Source: Aliarcobacter trophiarum LMG 25534 (lineage in GTDB: Bacteria; Campylobacterota; Campylobacteria; Campylobacterales; Arcobacteraceae). Taken from it: a stretch of 64,000 nt of DNA. Positions 18,727 through 32,465 of this stretch are shown here, piece by piece. Position numbers and translations under genes: made by a program. The notes below the pieces were generated by a model, which was not told the DNA's origin, ran no database searches, and saw nothing but the letters and a program-made list of their open reading frames with translations. How positions within the stretch are numbered: the stretch's first letter is position 1; every line of letters begins with the position of its first letter. The DNA lies in the NCBI RefSeq assembly GCF_003355515.1, contig NZ_CP031367.1, forward strand, positions 1,736,001 through 1,800,000, written 5' to 3'.

Positions 18727-19677
18727 TTATATCCAACCTTTTTTTCTAAATATTATCAAAGGTGAAATAGCTGATAAAACCATAACTCCTATAGAAAACA
18801 GATAACCATACTCCCAATCAAGTTCTGGCATAATATGAAAGTTCATTCCATAAATACTAGCAACAAGTGTTGGTGGAAGAAAAATAACATTTACAATTGT
18901 AAAAATTTTAATAACTTTATTTTGTTCCACACTCAAAAGTCCCACAAAAATATTTTGTAAATAATCAAGTCTTTCAAAATTAAAATTTGTATGATCAATC
19001 AAAGACCTAATATCCTTTAACATAATAGGAAGATCGCTCTTATCTTCACTTACTCTTTGAGATTTCAATAAAGAGTTTAATATTCTTTGTTTATCTGTAA
19101 GATTTTCTCTTATTTTCATATTTAAGTTCTCAAAAGCAGACATTTGCTCCAGTAAATCTTCATTATCAACATCATCGTTAAATGCTTGTTTTCTTATAGC
19201 AGCTATATCTCTTCCTAAGTTTTCTATAATATCAGCATCGGCATCAATTCTTATATCAATAATTTGTGAAAATATAGAGTAACCAGTTTTATACTCTCTA
19301 GGACTTGCAAGTAGTTTTCTAATTGATGCATCAAAACTTGCTAGTTTTTTATATCGAACAGATATCAACAACTCCTCTTGTAAAATAAAAGAAACTGTCT
19401 CATTTACAGGCTCTTTACTATCATTTATTAAGAAATAACTATTTATCTCTATTCTATTATGCTCTTCCCAATATCTAGAACTAAGCTCAATCTCTTCACT
19501 CTCTTGTTTTGTAGGAAACTCTATATTGAAAATAGCTTCAATTGCTCTTACTTCTTCAAGAGTAGGAAAAAGCATATCAATCCAAATAACACTTTTTCTA
19601 TCTTCAAGATCATTTAAGTATTCAATACCCTCAACTACAGTCAATCTATGTTGTTTTTTTATATAACAAGTAATCAA
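18727..19677 (-). CDS. corA: CorA-type magnesium/cobalt transporter
   Basis: A 316-aa inner-membrane ion channel. The large N-terminal cytoplasmic domain is followed by two C-terminal transmembrane helices, the first ending in the signature YGMNFHIMPEL (about 278-288). The short positively charged C-terminus FRKKGWI is typical. 11 bases after gspF on the same strand. Confidence 0.93.
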   Translation of the reverse strand: MITCYIKKQHRLTVVEGIEYLNDLEDRKSVIWIDMLFPTLEEVRAIEAIFNIEFPTKQESEEIELSSRYWEEHNRIEINSYFLINDSKEPVNETVSFILQEELLISVRYKKLASFDASIRKLLASPREYKTGYSIFSQIIDIRIDADADIIENLGRDIAAIRKQAFNDDVDNEDLLEQMSAFENLNMKIRENLTDKQRILNSLLKSQRVSEDKSDLPIMLKDIRSLIDHTNFNFERLDYLQNIFVGLLSVEQNKVIKIFTIVNVIFLPPTLVASIYGMNFHIMPELDWEYGYLFSIGVMVLSAISPLIIFRKKGWI

Positions 19678-19687
19678 GACTTCTCCT

Positions 19688-20872
19688 TTATCTAATCAAA
19701 CTTCCCATTTCCCAAATCGGTGTAAATATAGCAATAACTATAAAAATAGTTAAACCTGCCATCAATAATAAAAATATGGGTTGTATTAATAATATTATAA
19801 AATTTACACTATCATCAAATCTATTTTTGTATATCTTTTTAATTTCAAAAATTGTAAGCTCCAAAGAGTTTGAAACTTCTCCTGTATTTAAGAGGTTTAA
19901 AACTATATCATCAAAAATATCTACATATTTAAATGAGTAGATAATTGTTTTACCATTTTGCAATAAATTATCAATATTATGTATTTTATCCAACAAATAT
20001 TTGTTTTTTACTAAAAGCTTTGAACTTTCAAATGCTCTATGAAACTCATATTGTGATTTTTGCATTATCTCTATCACTAAAAATAGTTTATAAAACTCAA
20101 AATATTGGTATATTTTACTAACTATTGGAACTGTTTTAAAAAAAAACTTATCTACAAAAAAACTAAACTTGTTGCTTGTTTTATATAAAATCCATATTAA
20201 AAATATCACTATAACTGGAATTAAAAGTATAAAAGCAGTATTGTTTAAAAAGAAATCTTCACTAGCCAATAATATTTTTGTAGCAAGAGGTAAGTTAGTT
20301 TGTGTCTGTGCAAAAATTGTTTTAAAATTTGGAACAACAAATAAGAATATAATAAAAATTGAGATTATAAAACTAACTAATAAAAATATAGGGTAAGAGA
20401 TAGCTTTATAGAAGCTCTTTTTTATATCTTTTGTCTCATTTAGAAGTAAAGATATTGCCTCAATATTCAACTCAATATTTGCACTATTTTGTGAAATCTC
20501 CAAAAATGATTTTACAGAATGATCAATTTTAAATCTTATTAGCTCCTCTTTTATTGGTTTAGAGTTTGAAAAAGAGTAATTTATTGTTTTTAAAAAGTCT
20601 ATAACTTTTCTATTTTTCCTATTGTTTATTAATATTTCTAAGGCGTCGCTTATATTTATCTTTGATTTTAACATCAAATTTAGTTCATAAAATAGTTGTC
20701 CTAGTATTTTATTATCAATTTTAATCTCTCTTTCTAAAAAATTAAACACTCTCTTGTTCTCTTTTATCTCCAAAATATTTTTTGACTTTTGGAGAGATAA
20801 AAGCTTTTCATTATCAACAATCTCTCTTTTTATCTTGCCATTTTCCTGATATTTTACGCTATATTTTTTCAT
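19688..20872 (-). CDS. gspF: GspF/PilC-type inner-membrane platform protein
   Basis: A 394-aa polytopic platform protein for a type II secretion or type IV pilus-like machine. Two repeated GspF domains each carry hydrophobic segments (about 150-185, 205-230 and 355-385). LFYELNLMLKSKINISDALEIL is the conserved cytoplasmic helix of the first repeat. It follows the gspE homologue directly with the TAA/ATG sharing a base. In Campylobacter such genes (ctsE, ctsF) serve natural transformation; whether this set does secretion, pili or DNA uptake cannot be told here. Confidence 0.87.
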   Translation of the reverse strand: MKKYSVKYQENGKIKREIVDNEKLLSLQKSKNILEIKENKRVFNFLEREIKIDNKILGQLFYELNLMLKSKINISDALEILINNRKNRKVIDFLKTINYSFSNSKPIKEELIRFKIDHSVKSFLEISQNSANIELNIEAISLLLNETKDIKKSFYKAISYPIFLLVSFIISIFIIFLFVVPNFKTIFAQTQTNLPLATKILLASEDFFLNNTAFILLIPVIVIFLIWILYKTSNKFSFFVDKFFFKTVPIVSKIYQYFEFYKLFLVIEIMQKSQYEFHRAFESSKLLVKNKYLLDKIHNIDNLLQNGKTIIYSFKYVDIFDDIVLNLLNTGEVSNSLELTIFEIKKIYKNRFDDSVNFIILLIQPIFLLLMAGLTIFIVIAIFTPIWEMGSLIR

Positions 20873-22227
20873 TAGTAGTTTATAACCTTGTAAACCTCTT
20901 CTAGTGTAGTTATTCCATTCTCAACCTTTTGTTTACCATCATCTAGCATTGTCTTATAATCTCTCTTTCTTAGACAATTTTTTAGTTCATTAAAACTCGC
21001 TTTATTAAATATCAAAGATGAAATCTCTTCATCAACTCTTAATATCTCAGCAATAGAGCTTCTATCATAGAACTTTGTGAAATTGCAATCAATACAACCA
21101 TCTTCACATTTTTTGCAGTGAATTAAAACTAACCTTTGTGCCATAACTGCTTTAAGAGTAGTTGAGATTAAAAAAGGGTCAGCTTTTAAATCTATCAATC
21201 GTGTAATTGTCTCAATAGAGTTAGATGAATGAATACTTGCAAGTACCAAATGCCCTGTTAATGAAGCTTGAAGAGCGACATCTAATGAAAATTTATCTCT
21301 AATTTCTCCTATAAAAATAATATCAGGGTCTTGTCTTAAAATATTTTTTAGTACAAGTTCAAAACTAAGACCTACTTTATTATTTATAGGAACTTGATTT
21401 ATACTATTAATTTTATATTCAATAGGATCTTCAACTGTTATTATCTTTTTTTCATCACTATTTAGCTCTTTTAATATTGAATAAAGGGTTGTAGTTTTAC
21501 CACTTCCTGTTGGACCACTAATCAAAATCAAACCTTGAGTTAATTTTAATACATCTTTTAACTCGTCATAAATATTTTTAGTAAGCCCCAAATCATCTAA
21601 TCTTTTATCTATATTTTTATTATCTAAAACTCTCAAAACTATAGATTCAGCTTCAATAGTTGGCATTGTAGAAAGTCTAAAATCATACTTTATATTATTA
21701 ATCTCTCTTGAAAATCTGCCATCTAATGCTAGACGCACTTGTGTCATATCAAGATTTGAGATTAGCTTTACAAAAGATGAAAAAACTCTAAATAGTTCAC
21801 TGCCAAAACTAAAAAAAATTCTTAATCTTCCATCAACTCTAAATTTAAAAAGACACAAGTCTTGATACTTCTCAATATGAATATCACTCGCTCTTTGCTC
21901 AATAGAATAGAGTATAAGTTCATCCAAAAAATATGAGGTAAATTTTTCATCATTATTAGAAGATAGAGATTTAAAAGCAGCTTTATATAAAGTTACTCTT
22001 TTTTCAATGTTTGCCAAGATAAATAGAATATCACTCTCTTTCTCCTCTATAAAATTCACAATCTTTACAAAATCATCTTTTATTTTATCTATTTTAGAGC
22101 TCTTACAAATAGCAACTTTTAAGCTAATACTATCTTCATATATTGGTACAATTCTATTTTGTATAAAGTACTCTTTATCATATCTCTCAAATAAAGTGTA
22201 ATCAATTTTTGTTTTTAAAATGCTCAA
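20872..22227 (-). CDS. gspE: GspE/PilB-type assembly ATPase
   Basis: Cytoplasmic hexameric ATPase that drives pseudopilus assembly. The 451-aa protein has Walker A ILISGPTGSGKTTTLYS, the Asp box VEDPIEYKI, Walker B DPDIIFIGEIRD, the His box LTGHLVLASIHS, and a compact C-terminal tetracysteine motif (CKKC, then CIDC). The N-terminal regulatory domain is short (about 100 residues). Overlaps the gene upstream by 26 bases. Confidence 0.92.
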   Translation of the reverse strand: MSILKTKIDYTLFERYDKEYFIQNRIVPIYEDSISLKVAICKSSKIDKIKDDFVKIVNFIEEKESDILFILANIEKRVTLYKAAFKSLSSNNDEKFTSYFLDELILYSIEQRASDIHIEKYQDLCLFKFRVDGRLRIFFSFGSELFRVFSSFVKLISNLDMTQVRLALDGRFSREINNIKYDFRLSTMPTIEAESIVLRVLDNKNIDKRLDDLGLTKNIYDELKDVLKLTQGLILISGPTGSGKTTTLYSILKELNSDEKKIITVEDPIEYKINSINQVPINNKVGLSFELVLKNILRQDPDIIFIGEIRDKFSLDVALQASLTGHLVLASIHSSNSIETITRLIDLKADPFLISTTLKAVMAQRLVLIHCKKCEDGCIDCNFTKFYDRSSIAEILRVDEEISSLIFNKASFNELKNCLRKRDYKTMLDDGKQKVENGITTLEEVYKVINY

Positions 22228-22912
22228 TACTAAATACCTCCAACTTTATAATATCTTTATCATTTTTTAATATCACATAATCATTAGCAATAGTCTCTAA
22301 TTTATACCCAAAAACATCATCATTTAACTCAAACCAAATACCATTTATAAAAGCGTAACTACCTATAATTGCATTTATTTTGAACTCTTTTTTTACTTTT
22401 TCTTCAAAAAACTCATCCTTTTCTTGTTCTATATAATCTTCTATTTCAACATCTACAATCTCTTTATCTCTTTTATTTTTTAAAAAATATTTTGAAAGAT
22501 CAACCCTCAAATCTACCAAATAAGTATCATTTTCTAATTTTTTTAAAATCAAGAAATCAATTCTAGTAAAATTATTTATATACTCTATATTTTCTAAGAA
22601 TTTAAGTAAATTATCTCTTTTACCTCTTAATTGAGCCACTATTTGTTCTTTTGTATTTTGTATTTTTTGAATAAGCAAACTATTAGTTTTTGCAAGTTCT
22701 TCAATTTTATTTGAGAGTTCAAAAATAGATTCTGTATATTTTTTGTTCTCTATTTGTAATATATCATGGTTTTGACTATATCTATTCTCTATTACTTTAT
22801 CATCATTAAATAGTATATATAAAAGAAATAGTATTAAAATTGGGAGTAAATAAAGTTCTATTTTAATTTTTAGCGAGCTATTCTCAAAGCTATTTTTAAA
22901 GTTTTCCAACAT
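22202..22912 (-). CDS. PilO-PilP-like (GspM-GspC-like) assembly protein
   Basis: About 236 aa from the ATG at 22910-22912 (MLENFKNSFEN), chosen because GAGG precedes it; a frame extends to 22945 without a better site. One N-terminal membrane helix (LLPILILFLLYILF) is followed by a coiled coil (about 45-85). The C-terminal beta-rich module (INAIIGSYAFINGIWFELND, then YKLETIANDYVILKN) resembles the PilP/GspC homology region. This gives a bitopic periplasmic protein combining PilO-like and PilP-like parts. Assignment is from topology, motif shape and position, not strong sequence identity. Confidence 0.6.
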   Translation of the reverse strand: MLENFKNSFENSSLKIKIELYLLPILILFLLYILFNDDKVIENRYSQNHDILQIENKKYTESIFELSNKIEELAKTNSLLIQKIQNTKEQIVAQLRGKRDNLLKFLENIEYINNFTRIDFLILKKLENDTYLVDLRVDLSKYFLKNKRDKEIVDVEIEDYIEQEKDEFFEEKVKKEFKINAIIGSYAFINGIWFELNDDVFGYKLETIANDYVILKNDKDIIKLEVFSIEHFKNKN

Positions 22913-23789
22913 CAATTGTTGCCTCAAAAACTTTACTCTCTTCAATAAAATGTGTAGAAGATGAAATTATATTTTCACAACTCTCTAAAAATTTATCAAT
23001 ATTTTGTTTATCTGAAGAGCTTACAACAATCTTTGCTGTACTATTTATATAATCAAAAGAGTTTAAAACTAATCTATTTTTATCAATATTCTTTGAGATT
23101 ACATAGAATTTCTCCTCAAAACTATCAAAAGCAATTCTTGATTTTATTGCTTCAAAATCAATTACCTGTTCCTCTTTTTCAATAACTTTAAAATATGTAT
23201 TATAAAAATAGTATCCAAATAGTAAGATAGAAAAAAGATAGAAAACATAAATATAAAAAGAAAAATTTGGCTTTAAATCTATAAACTTCAAGCCATCTTT
23301 ATTTTTATTAATTCTAGTTTTTTCTAATTTATTTTCATCTAAAAAATCATTTTTAATATTTTCGAAATTATCTTTTTGTATGTATTTAACACTATTAATC
23401 TCAATATTAAACTTTTTATTTAAAAATTTAATAAAATCATCTTGATTTAACTCTTCATTTATCTTTTGATAATAAAAAAATCTCTTATCTTTAAAAATAA
23501 GAAAGAAATTACTACAAACTAGTAGTTCAAAGCCTATAAACTCGACTTTTCTATAGTAACTATAAAAAGCTTCAAAATCGAAAAAATGAAACTTTTTATT
23601 TACAACAAATACTTGATACTCTTTTGCACTTTTAAGGTAGTTTACATATAGTCTATCACAACCATCCAAAGATATATTTTTTAATTTTAAATTAGAAAGA
23701 ATAAAACTCTTTAAATATCTATCATCTATTTTTTCAGTAACATCAATATCAACAACTATGATATCGCTACAATTAGCAAAGAAAAACAT
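22896..23789 (-). CDS. GspL/PilM-PilN-like inner-membrane protein
   Basis: A 297-aa protein: a cytoplasmic N-terminal domain of about 170 residues, one membrane helix (FYIYVFYLFSILLFGYYFY, about 180-200), then a short periplasmic domain with a ferredoxin-like pattern (LVLNSFDYINSTAKIVVSSS). This is the layout of GspL, equivalent to fused PilM and PilN. It is the first of four assembly genes, with a strong AGGAGG site, 34 bases after era. Family membership is inferred from architecture and context. Confidence 0.55.
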   Translation of the reverse strand: MFFFANCSDIIVVDIDVTEKIDDRYLKSFILSNLKLKNISLDGCDRLYVNYLKSAKEYQVFVVNKKFHFFDFEAFYSYYRKVEFIGFELLVCSNFFLIFKDKRFFYYQKINEELNQDDFIKFLNKKFNIEINSVKYIQKDNFENIKNDFLDENKLEKTRINKNKDGLKFIDLKPNFSFYIYVFYLFSILLFGYYFYNTYFKVIEKEEQVIDFEAIKSRIAFDSFEEKFYVISKNIDKNRLVLNSFDYINSTAKIVVSSSDKQNIDKFLESCENIISSSTHFIEESKVFEATIDVGKL

Positions 23790-23823
23790 TTTTCCTCCTA
23801 AAAATAGATTTTAAAGCGCTCTT

Positions 23824-24708
23824 TTATATATCCATATCATAACCCATAGATTTTAAAGCTTCTTTATTTTTTGTCCAGTTCTTTTTCACACTAACAAACA
23901 ACTCAAGAAAACATTTTTTACCACTAAGTTTTTCTATTTTAATCCTTGCAGCTTTTCCTATTCTTTTAATAGCAGTGGCCTTTTGTCCAATAATCATACC
24001 CTTTTGACTATCTTTTTGAACAATTATAGTAGCTCTTACTACATCTACATTTGGCTTTTCTTCTATTTTATTTATCATTACATCAGCTTCATAAGGTATC
24101 TCATCACTAATATTTTCAAAAATAGATTCTCTAATAAACTCTTTATATAAATCTCTTAAATGCTCAGTTGTCATAATCTCAGGATCAAATAAGTATGGAT
24201 GCACTGGCAAATATTTAACTACAACATCTAGAATATCAGATTTTTTTGTAGCTCTTTTTATTGATATTGGTATCATAGCTTCATATTTATCTTGATATTT
24301 CTCATACTCTTTTAGTTTTATCATTAACTCATCATTATTTACAAAATCAATCTTTGTAAGTAGTAATATATGTTTTGTATTTTTTTTATTTTTTTCTAAA
24401 AAATCTTCGTAATATTTTAAGCTATCAGTTACAGGAGCTAAAAAAAGTATTAAATCACAATCTCCCATAGCTTTTAGAGCTTCATCAAGCATAAACTGAT
24501 TAAGCAGTTTTTCTGTTTCATGAATTCCTGGAGTATCTACAAATACTATTTGATCCTCTTCATGCATAACTATAATATTTGATCTTCTTCGTGTTGCATT
24601 AGCTTTATGAGAAACCATTGCAATTTTTTCACCCACAAGCCAGTTTAAAAGCGAACTTTTACCTGCATTTGGACGACCAACTACTGAAACATATCCACAT
24701 TTTGTCAT
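23824..24708 (-). CDS. era: GTPase Era
   Basis: Ribosome-assembly GTPase that binds the 3' end of 16S rRNA. 294 aa, with G1 GRPNAGKSSLL, G3 DTPGIHE and G4 LTKID, plus a C-terminal KH domain (GMIIGQKATAIKRIGKAAR, with the GxxG loop). Located next to the rrn operon and leading the assembly-ATPase cluster. Confidence 0.96.
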   Translation of the reverse strand: MTKCGYVSVVGRPNAGKSSLLNWLVGEKIAMVSHKANATRRRSNIIVMHEEDQIVFVDTPGIHETEKLLNQFMLDEALKAMGDCDLILFLAPVTDSLKYYEDFLEKNKKNTKHILLLTKIDFVNNDELMIKLKEYEKYQDKYEAMIPISIKRATKKSDILDVVVKYLPVHPYLFDPEIMTTEHLRDLYKEFIRESIFENISDEIPYEADVMINKIEEKPNVDVVRATIIVQKDSQKGMIIGQKATAIKRIGKAARIKIEKLSGKKCFLELFVSVKKNWTKNKEALKSMGYDMDI

Positions 24709-24892
24709 TACTCTATTTACCTTTTTCTATAAGTTTGTAATAGTAACATAACTTTTATATTTTTCTAGTTTATTTTCTTCATAAATAAGATATCTTGTAA
24801 TTTAAATATAATTGTAGGTTGTAAAAGTCGAAGAGTAGGTATATAGTTTGATAAAATAAGAATATATTTTAAAAGAGAGGATTGTAGGGAAT

Positions 24893-24941
24893 AAAAAAGC
24901 TTACCTTGAATTACTAAGAAAGAGTAAAAGAAGGTAAGCTT
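24893..24941 (-). terminator. rrn operon terminator
   Basis: An 11-bp perfect stem (24897-24907 with 24931-24941) followed on the minus strand by a run of T, about 25 bases beyond the 5S gene. Confidence 0.8.
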
Positions 24942-24966
24942 ATTGTAAAAGTTAAAAACTCAATAA

Positions 24967-25082
24967 GCTGGCGGCGACCTACGTTTCCACAGGGGGACCC
25001 TGCAGTATTATCGGCGATGAAGTGCTTGACTACCAGGTTCGGAATGGGGCTGGGTATTTCCACTTCTCTTTAACCACCAGCA
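24967..25082 (-). rRNA. rrf: 5S ribosomal RNA
   Basis: Recognised by the complementary ends (TGCTGGTGG ... CCGCCAGC) and the conserved loop region CCATTCCGAACCTGG. About 116 nucleotides; ends accurate to a few bases. Confidence 0.93.
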
Positions 25083-25239
25083 AATTTGAGTGCTAAAAGC
25101 TTGAGATAAACTCTTAACACTCAAATTGCGAGATTGAGAAATTTAATGCTAAAGTCTTTTTTGTATATCTATATATATTCAACACATATTAAACATAATA
25201 AATATGCTTAATAAGATAGTAAACCAAAGAAAAATTGTT

Positions 25240-28149
<2,910 letters not shown>

Positions 28150-28526
28150 ATTAAAATCTAATAAAATCTTACAACTTTATTTAGATTAGTTTTTCTTGCC
28201 TATAAATATAATTCCTTATATTTATAAATTTGATAATATTCTTTGGCTACTATCTTATTAAACATAAAGTCTAATAATTTAGTTGTGTTATCTATAGTTA
28301 AATTTAATTATTACATTAAATCTTAGATATGAAATTTTTTTATTTAAAATTAAATACTTCTATTTAACTTTACGAAAAAATTTTAAAGACTTTAACATTA
28401 TATTTTTAAATATCTTGCTACTTCAAATAACTAAAGTTATCTCAAGGTAACGCTTTCTGATTAAAACCAGATATAAACTCTTATTTATAAAAGCTTATAT
28501 CTAACTTCTCTTTCTTTATCTCTATA

Positions 28527-28602
28527 TGGTGGAGAATAGCGGGATCGAACCGCTGACCTCCTGCGTGCAAAGCAGGCGCTCTCCCAGCTGAGCTAATTCC
28601 CC
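28527..28602 (-). tRNA. tRNA-Ala (TGC)
   Basis: A 76-nt cloverleaf: acceptor GGGGAAT with ATTCTCC, T-loop GGTTCGATCCC, anticodon TGC, encoded CCA end. In the 16S-23S spacer. Confidence 0.97.
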
Positions 28603-28611
28603 ATAATAATC

Positions 28612-28688
28612 TGGTGGGCCTATCAGGACTTGAACCTGAGACCTCACGATTATCAGTCGAGCGCTCTAGCCAGCTGAGCTATAGGCCC
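28612..28688 (-). tRNA. tRNA-Ile (GAT)
   Basis: A 77-nt cloverleaf: acceptor GGGCCTA with TAGGCCC, T-loop GGTTCAAGTCC, anticodon GAT, encoded CCA end. First tRNA of the rrn spacer. Confidence 0.97.
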
Positions 28689-28812
28689 CATATTTACCTA
28701 TAAATTATCTGTTGTTCTTCAAATAATCTTTACAAACTAAATATATGTTGTTAAAAGTAAGTTTCTTTATTCATTTTTTATATTAAGAACCAAATCTTAA
28801 TATTTTTTCTTT

Positions 28813-30331
<1,519 letters not shown>

Positions 30332-30581
30332 TTTTTTGATTAAATCTAATTTAATCTTTATGTAGTAGTTGAATCTGACTTTTTTGTTTTTAATTACTTA
30401 ATTACAAAATTATCACTCAAATTTATAGACAAGTTAATAAATACTCTTCAATATTTATCTCTTGTTCAATTTTTTTTACTTTTAACAATCATGATATTTA
30501 GTTTACAAAGATTACTTCATTAAACTCTCAATATCTCTTTTAAAGAACTCTAATCTAACCCCTCGGTCAAATTGGACGGGA

Positions 30582-30610
30582 ATTATAGTGCCTTTTTTCC
30601 TCTTTGTCAA
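30582..30610 (-). promoter_or_regulatory. rrn sigma-70 promoter
   Basis: On the minus strand a perfect TTGACA (30605-30610), a 17-base spacer and a perfect TATAAT (30582-30587), about 250 bases before mature 16S. The leader between 30332 and 30575 carries no gene; it is expected to hold the processing stem and antitermination signals. Confidence 0.92.
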
Positions 30611-30659
30611 GAGCTTATCACTTAATATACGCTTAAATTGTGGAATTTGTAAAAAACTA

Positions 30660-31268
30660 CTAGTTTATTCTTTCTATATAACCTATTTTTGGGTAAATTT
30701 TAATATCTCTGAACTCTTTAGTAGTTGAGATAAATCTAATTGTACAAGGTTTTTTAAGTTCTATATTTTCACTTGTTAGTTTTGTATATACTCTTCCATC
30801 GACTCCAAAAGATATTTGTCCTAAAGAATCTGTTGTATTACAAGATATCTGAACATCTTCAATCCCATAGTTTTTAAGCAATACAAAAGGGCTATTTTCT
30901 ATATTTTTATTGCAATGGTTTGAACTATAAATATATCTATTTGTAAGTGGGTCTTTTAAACTCTCTTTTTGTCCTGTATGTCCTTTATCATTTGTCTCAC
31001 TATATATAGTAAAATATATCCCTCCACCCTTATCAGATCTACATCTCATAAATTTCATTGTCCAACGGCGCTTAAACCATTCAGCTACATCTTTTTCAAA
31101 TTTATCATCTACTAAAGCTTTATATCTTGTATAGTTTAGATATATTAAAACTCTATTTGTTACTTCCTCAAGCTTATGATTTGGCATCTTTGGTGTAAAC
31201 ATTGTATAAAGAATTCCCAAAATCACAATTACAAAAACTAGTTCTATAAGTAAAAATGTTCTTTTCAT
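30660..31268 (-). CDS. Type IV pilin-like / pseudopilin protein
   Basis: A 202-aa protein with an N-terminal class III-like signal: MKRT, then FLLIELVFVIVILGILYTMF, with Glu at mature position 5 followed by a hydrophobic helix. The residue before the predicted cleavage site is Thr (codon ACA), not the near-invariant Gly. The C-terminal domain contains four Cys residues (CRSDKG, NHCNKN, ISCNTT, KPCTI) that could form disulfides. Its start overlaps the upstream GT-C gene by 4 bases. The assembly ATPase and platform genes at 19688-23789 could assemble it. Confidence 0.72.
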   Translation of the reverse strand: MKRTFLLIELVFVIVILGILYTMFTPKMPNHKLEEVTNRVLIYLNYTRYKALVDDKFEKDVAEWFKRRWTMKFMRCRSDKGGGIYFTIYSETNDKGHTGQKESLKDPLTNRYIYSSNHCNKNIENSPFVLLKNYGIEDVQISCNTTDSLGQISFGVDGRVYTKLTSENIELKKPCTIRFISTTKEFRDIKIYPKIGYIERIN

Positions 31269-32464
31269 ATTAATTTTTTTATATATATTGCGAATAGCTC
31301 TTTTTGATAGTAATATATAGATATTTTATCATCATAGTTGTAGAACTCTTTTGTTGATAAATAGTAATCAGTCCCCTCTTCTATTTCATAAAACTTTAAT
31401 CTTAATAATAAATCTTTATCCTCTAAAAATATCCTATTTATTCCTTTACTTTTTAGTTCATTTGATAACTCTTTTGCAAAGTGGTATTGATAAACAAAAT
31501 GCTTTTGTGGGTTTTCAATAAGCAAATAAATAGGTTTGTTTATAAATGTAAATACTACATTTATTCCTAACATTATTACTATTGTAAATGCCATAATACT
31601 GTAGTTTCTTCTAAACTCTTTTAATCTTACTCTATACGAATGTAAAAACATTTTAACCATAGATGGTATTGCAATAACAACATAAGGGGCAAAATCTTCT
31701 ATATATATTCTTTGTCTAAAAGATACTAAAATTGATAAGATAAGTGCTGTACTTGAGATATAAGTAGTTAGATCTATCTGTCTGCTTATGATTAATCTAT
31801 AAATTACATATAAAAAATATAAAAATAGTATTGGTGAAAAAATAGCAGCATAAGTTCCAACAGTATCTATTAAAAATCCCCTTGGTTTTCCATCTGTTGG
31901 TACACCATAAATAATTAGTGAAATTACAAATAATATTGATGATATATATAATAGTTTTCTATCCTTTGTTTTTAATGAAAATAGGAATAGTGCTAAAAAT
32001 AGTATTGAAAAGGAGTTGTCTACAAGCAATAAAAATGGTAATAAATAGTATAAATGCCTTTTATGCTCTTGATAAAAGTAAATATATAAAAGTGTAAGAA
32101 AAGTAACAACTATAGCTGTATTTACCAGTAATGATGCACTTAAAACTCCAGGAAGTGACATAAAAATTAAAACTGAAAGAAACCTATCTTTTTCATATTT
32201 AAAGTAATCTTTTGTAATTAAAAACATTAAAATAGAGCTTAATAAATAAAAAAGTATAAAAGGAGTCCGTAAAGCTAAATCATTATGCCCAAAAATATGT
32301 GTTGAGATATTTGTAATAATTGATAATATTGAACTATTATAATATAAATTTAAGGCTTCTTTGTATGAAATACTTAATGAATAATTTGCTGTTAAAAGTA
32401 GCAACAATACAATAAAAAATAGAGTTAAATAAAAAAATATTGTATATTTGCTTTTTATAAACAT
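31265..32464 (-). CDS. Polytopic GT-C-like membrane glycosyltransferase
   Basis: A 399-aa protein with about ten transmembrane segments and a short soluble C-terminus. The topology and the loop DLALRTPFILFYLLSS resemble ArnT/PMT-type (GT83/GT39) transferases that use polyprenyl-linked sugars. No clear catalytic Asp motif in the first loop could be assigned (the candidate is SISYKEALNLYYN). Coupled by a 4-base overlap to the pilin-like gene downstream and by one base to trpG upstream. Glycosylation of a surface protein is a guess from context. Confidence 0.55.
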   Translation of the reverse strand: MFIKSKYTIFFYLTLFFIVLLLLLTANYSLSISYKEALNLYYNSSILSIITNISTHIFGHNDLALRTPFILFYLLSSILMFLITKDYFKYEKDRFLSVLIFMSLPGVLSASLLVNTAIVVTFLTLLYIYFYQEHKRHLYYLLPFLLLVDNSFSILFLALFLFSLKTKDRKLLYISSILFVISLIIYGVPTDGKPRGFLIDTVGTYAAIFSPILFLYFLYVIYRLIISRQIDLTTYISSTALILSILVSFRQRIYIEDFAPYVVIAIPSMVKMFLHSYRVRLKEFRRNYSIMAFTIVIMLGINVVFTFINKPIYLLIENPQKHFVYQYHFAKELSNELKSKGINRIFLEDKDLLLRLKFYEIEEGTDYYLSTKEFYNYDDKISIYYYQKELFAIYIKKLI

Positions 32465-32465
32465 T

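Noticed and set aside
28150-28526. Possible additional tRNA in the 23S-tRNA spacer
   Set aside because: No cloverleaf found; only AT-rich processing sequence.
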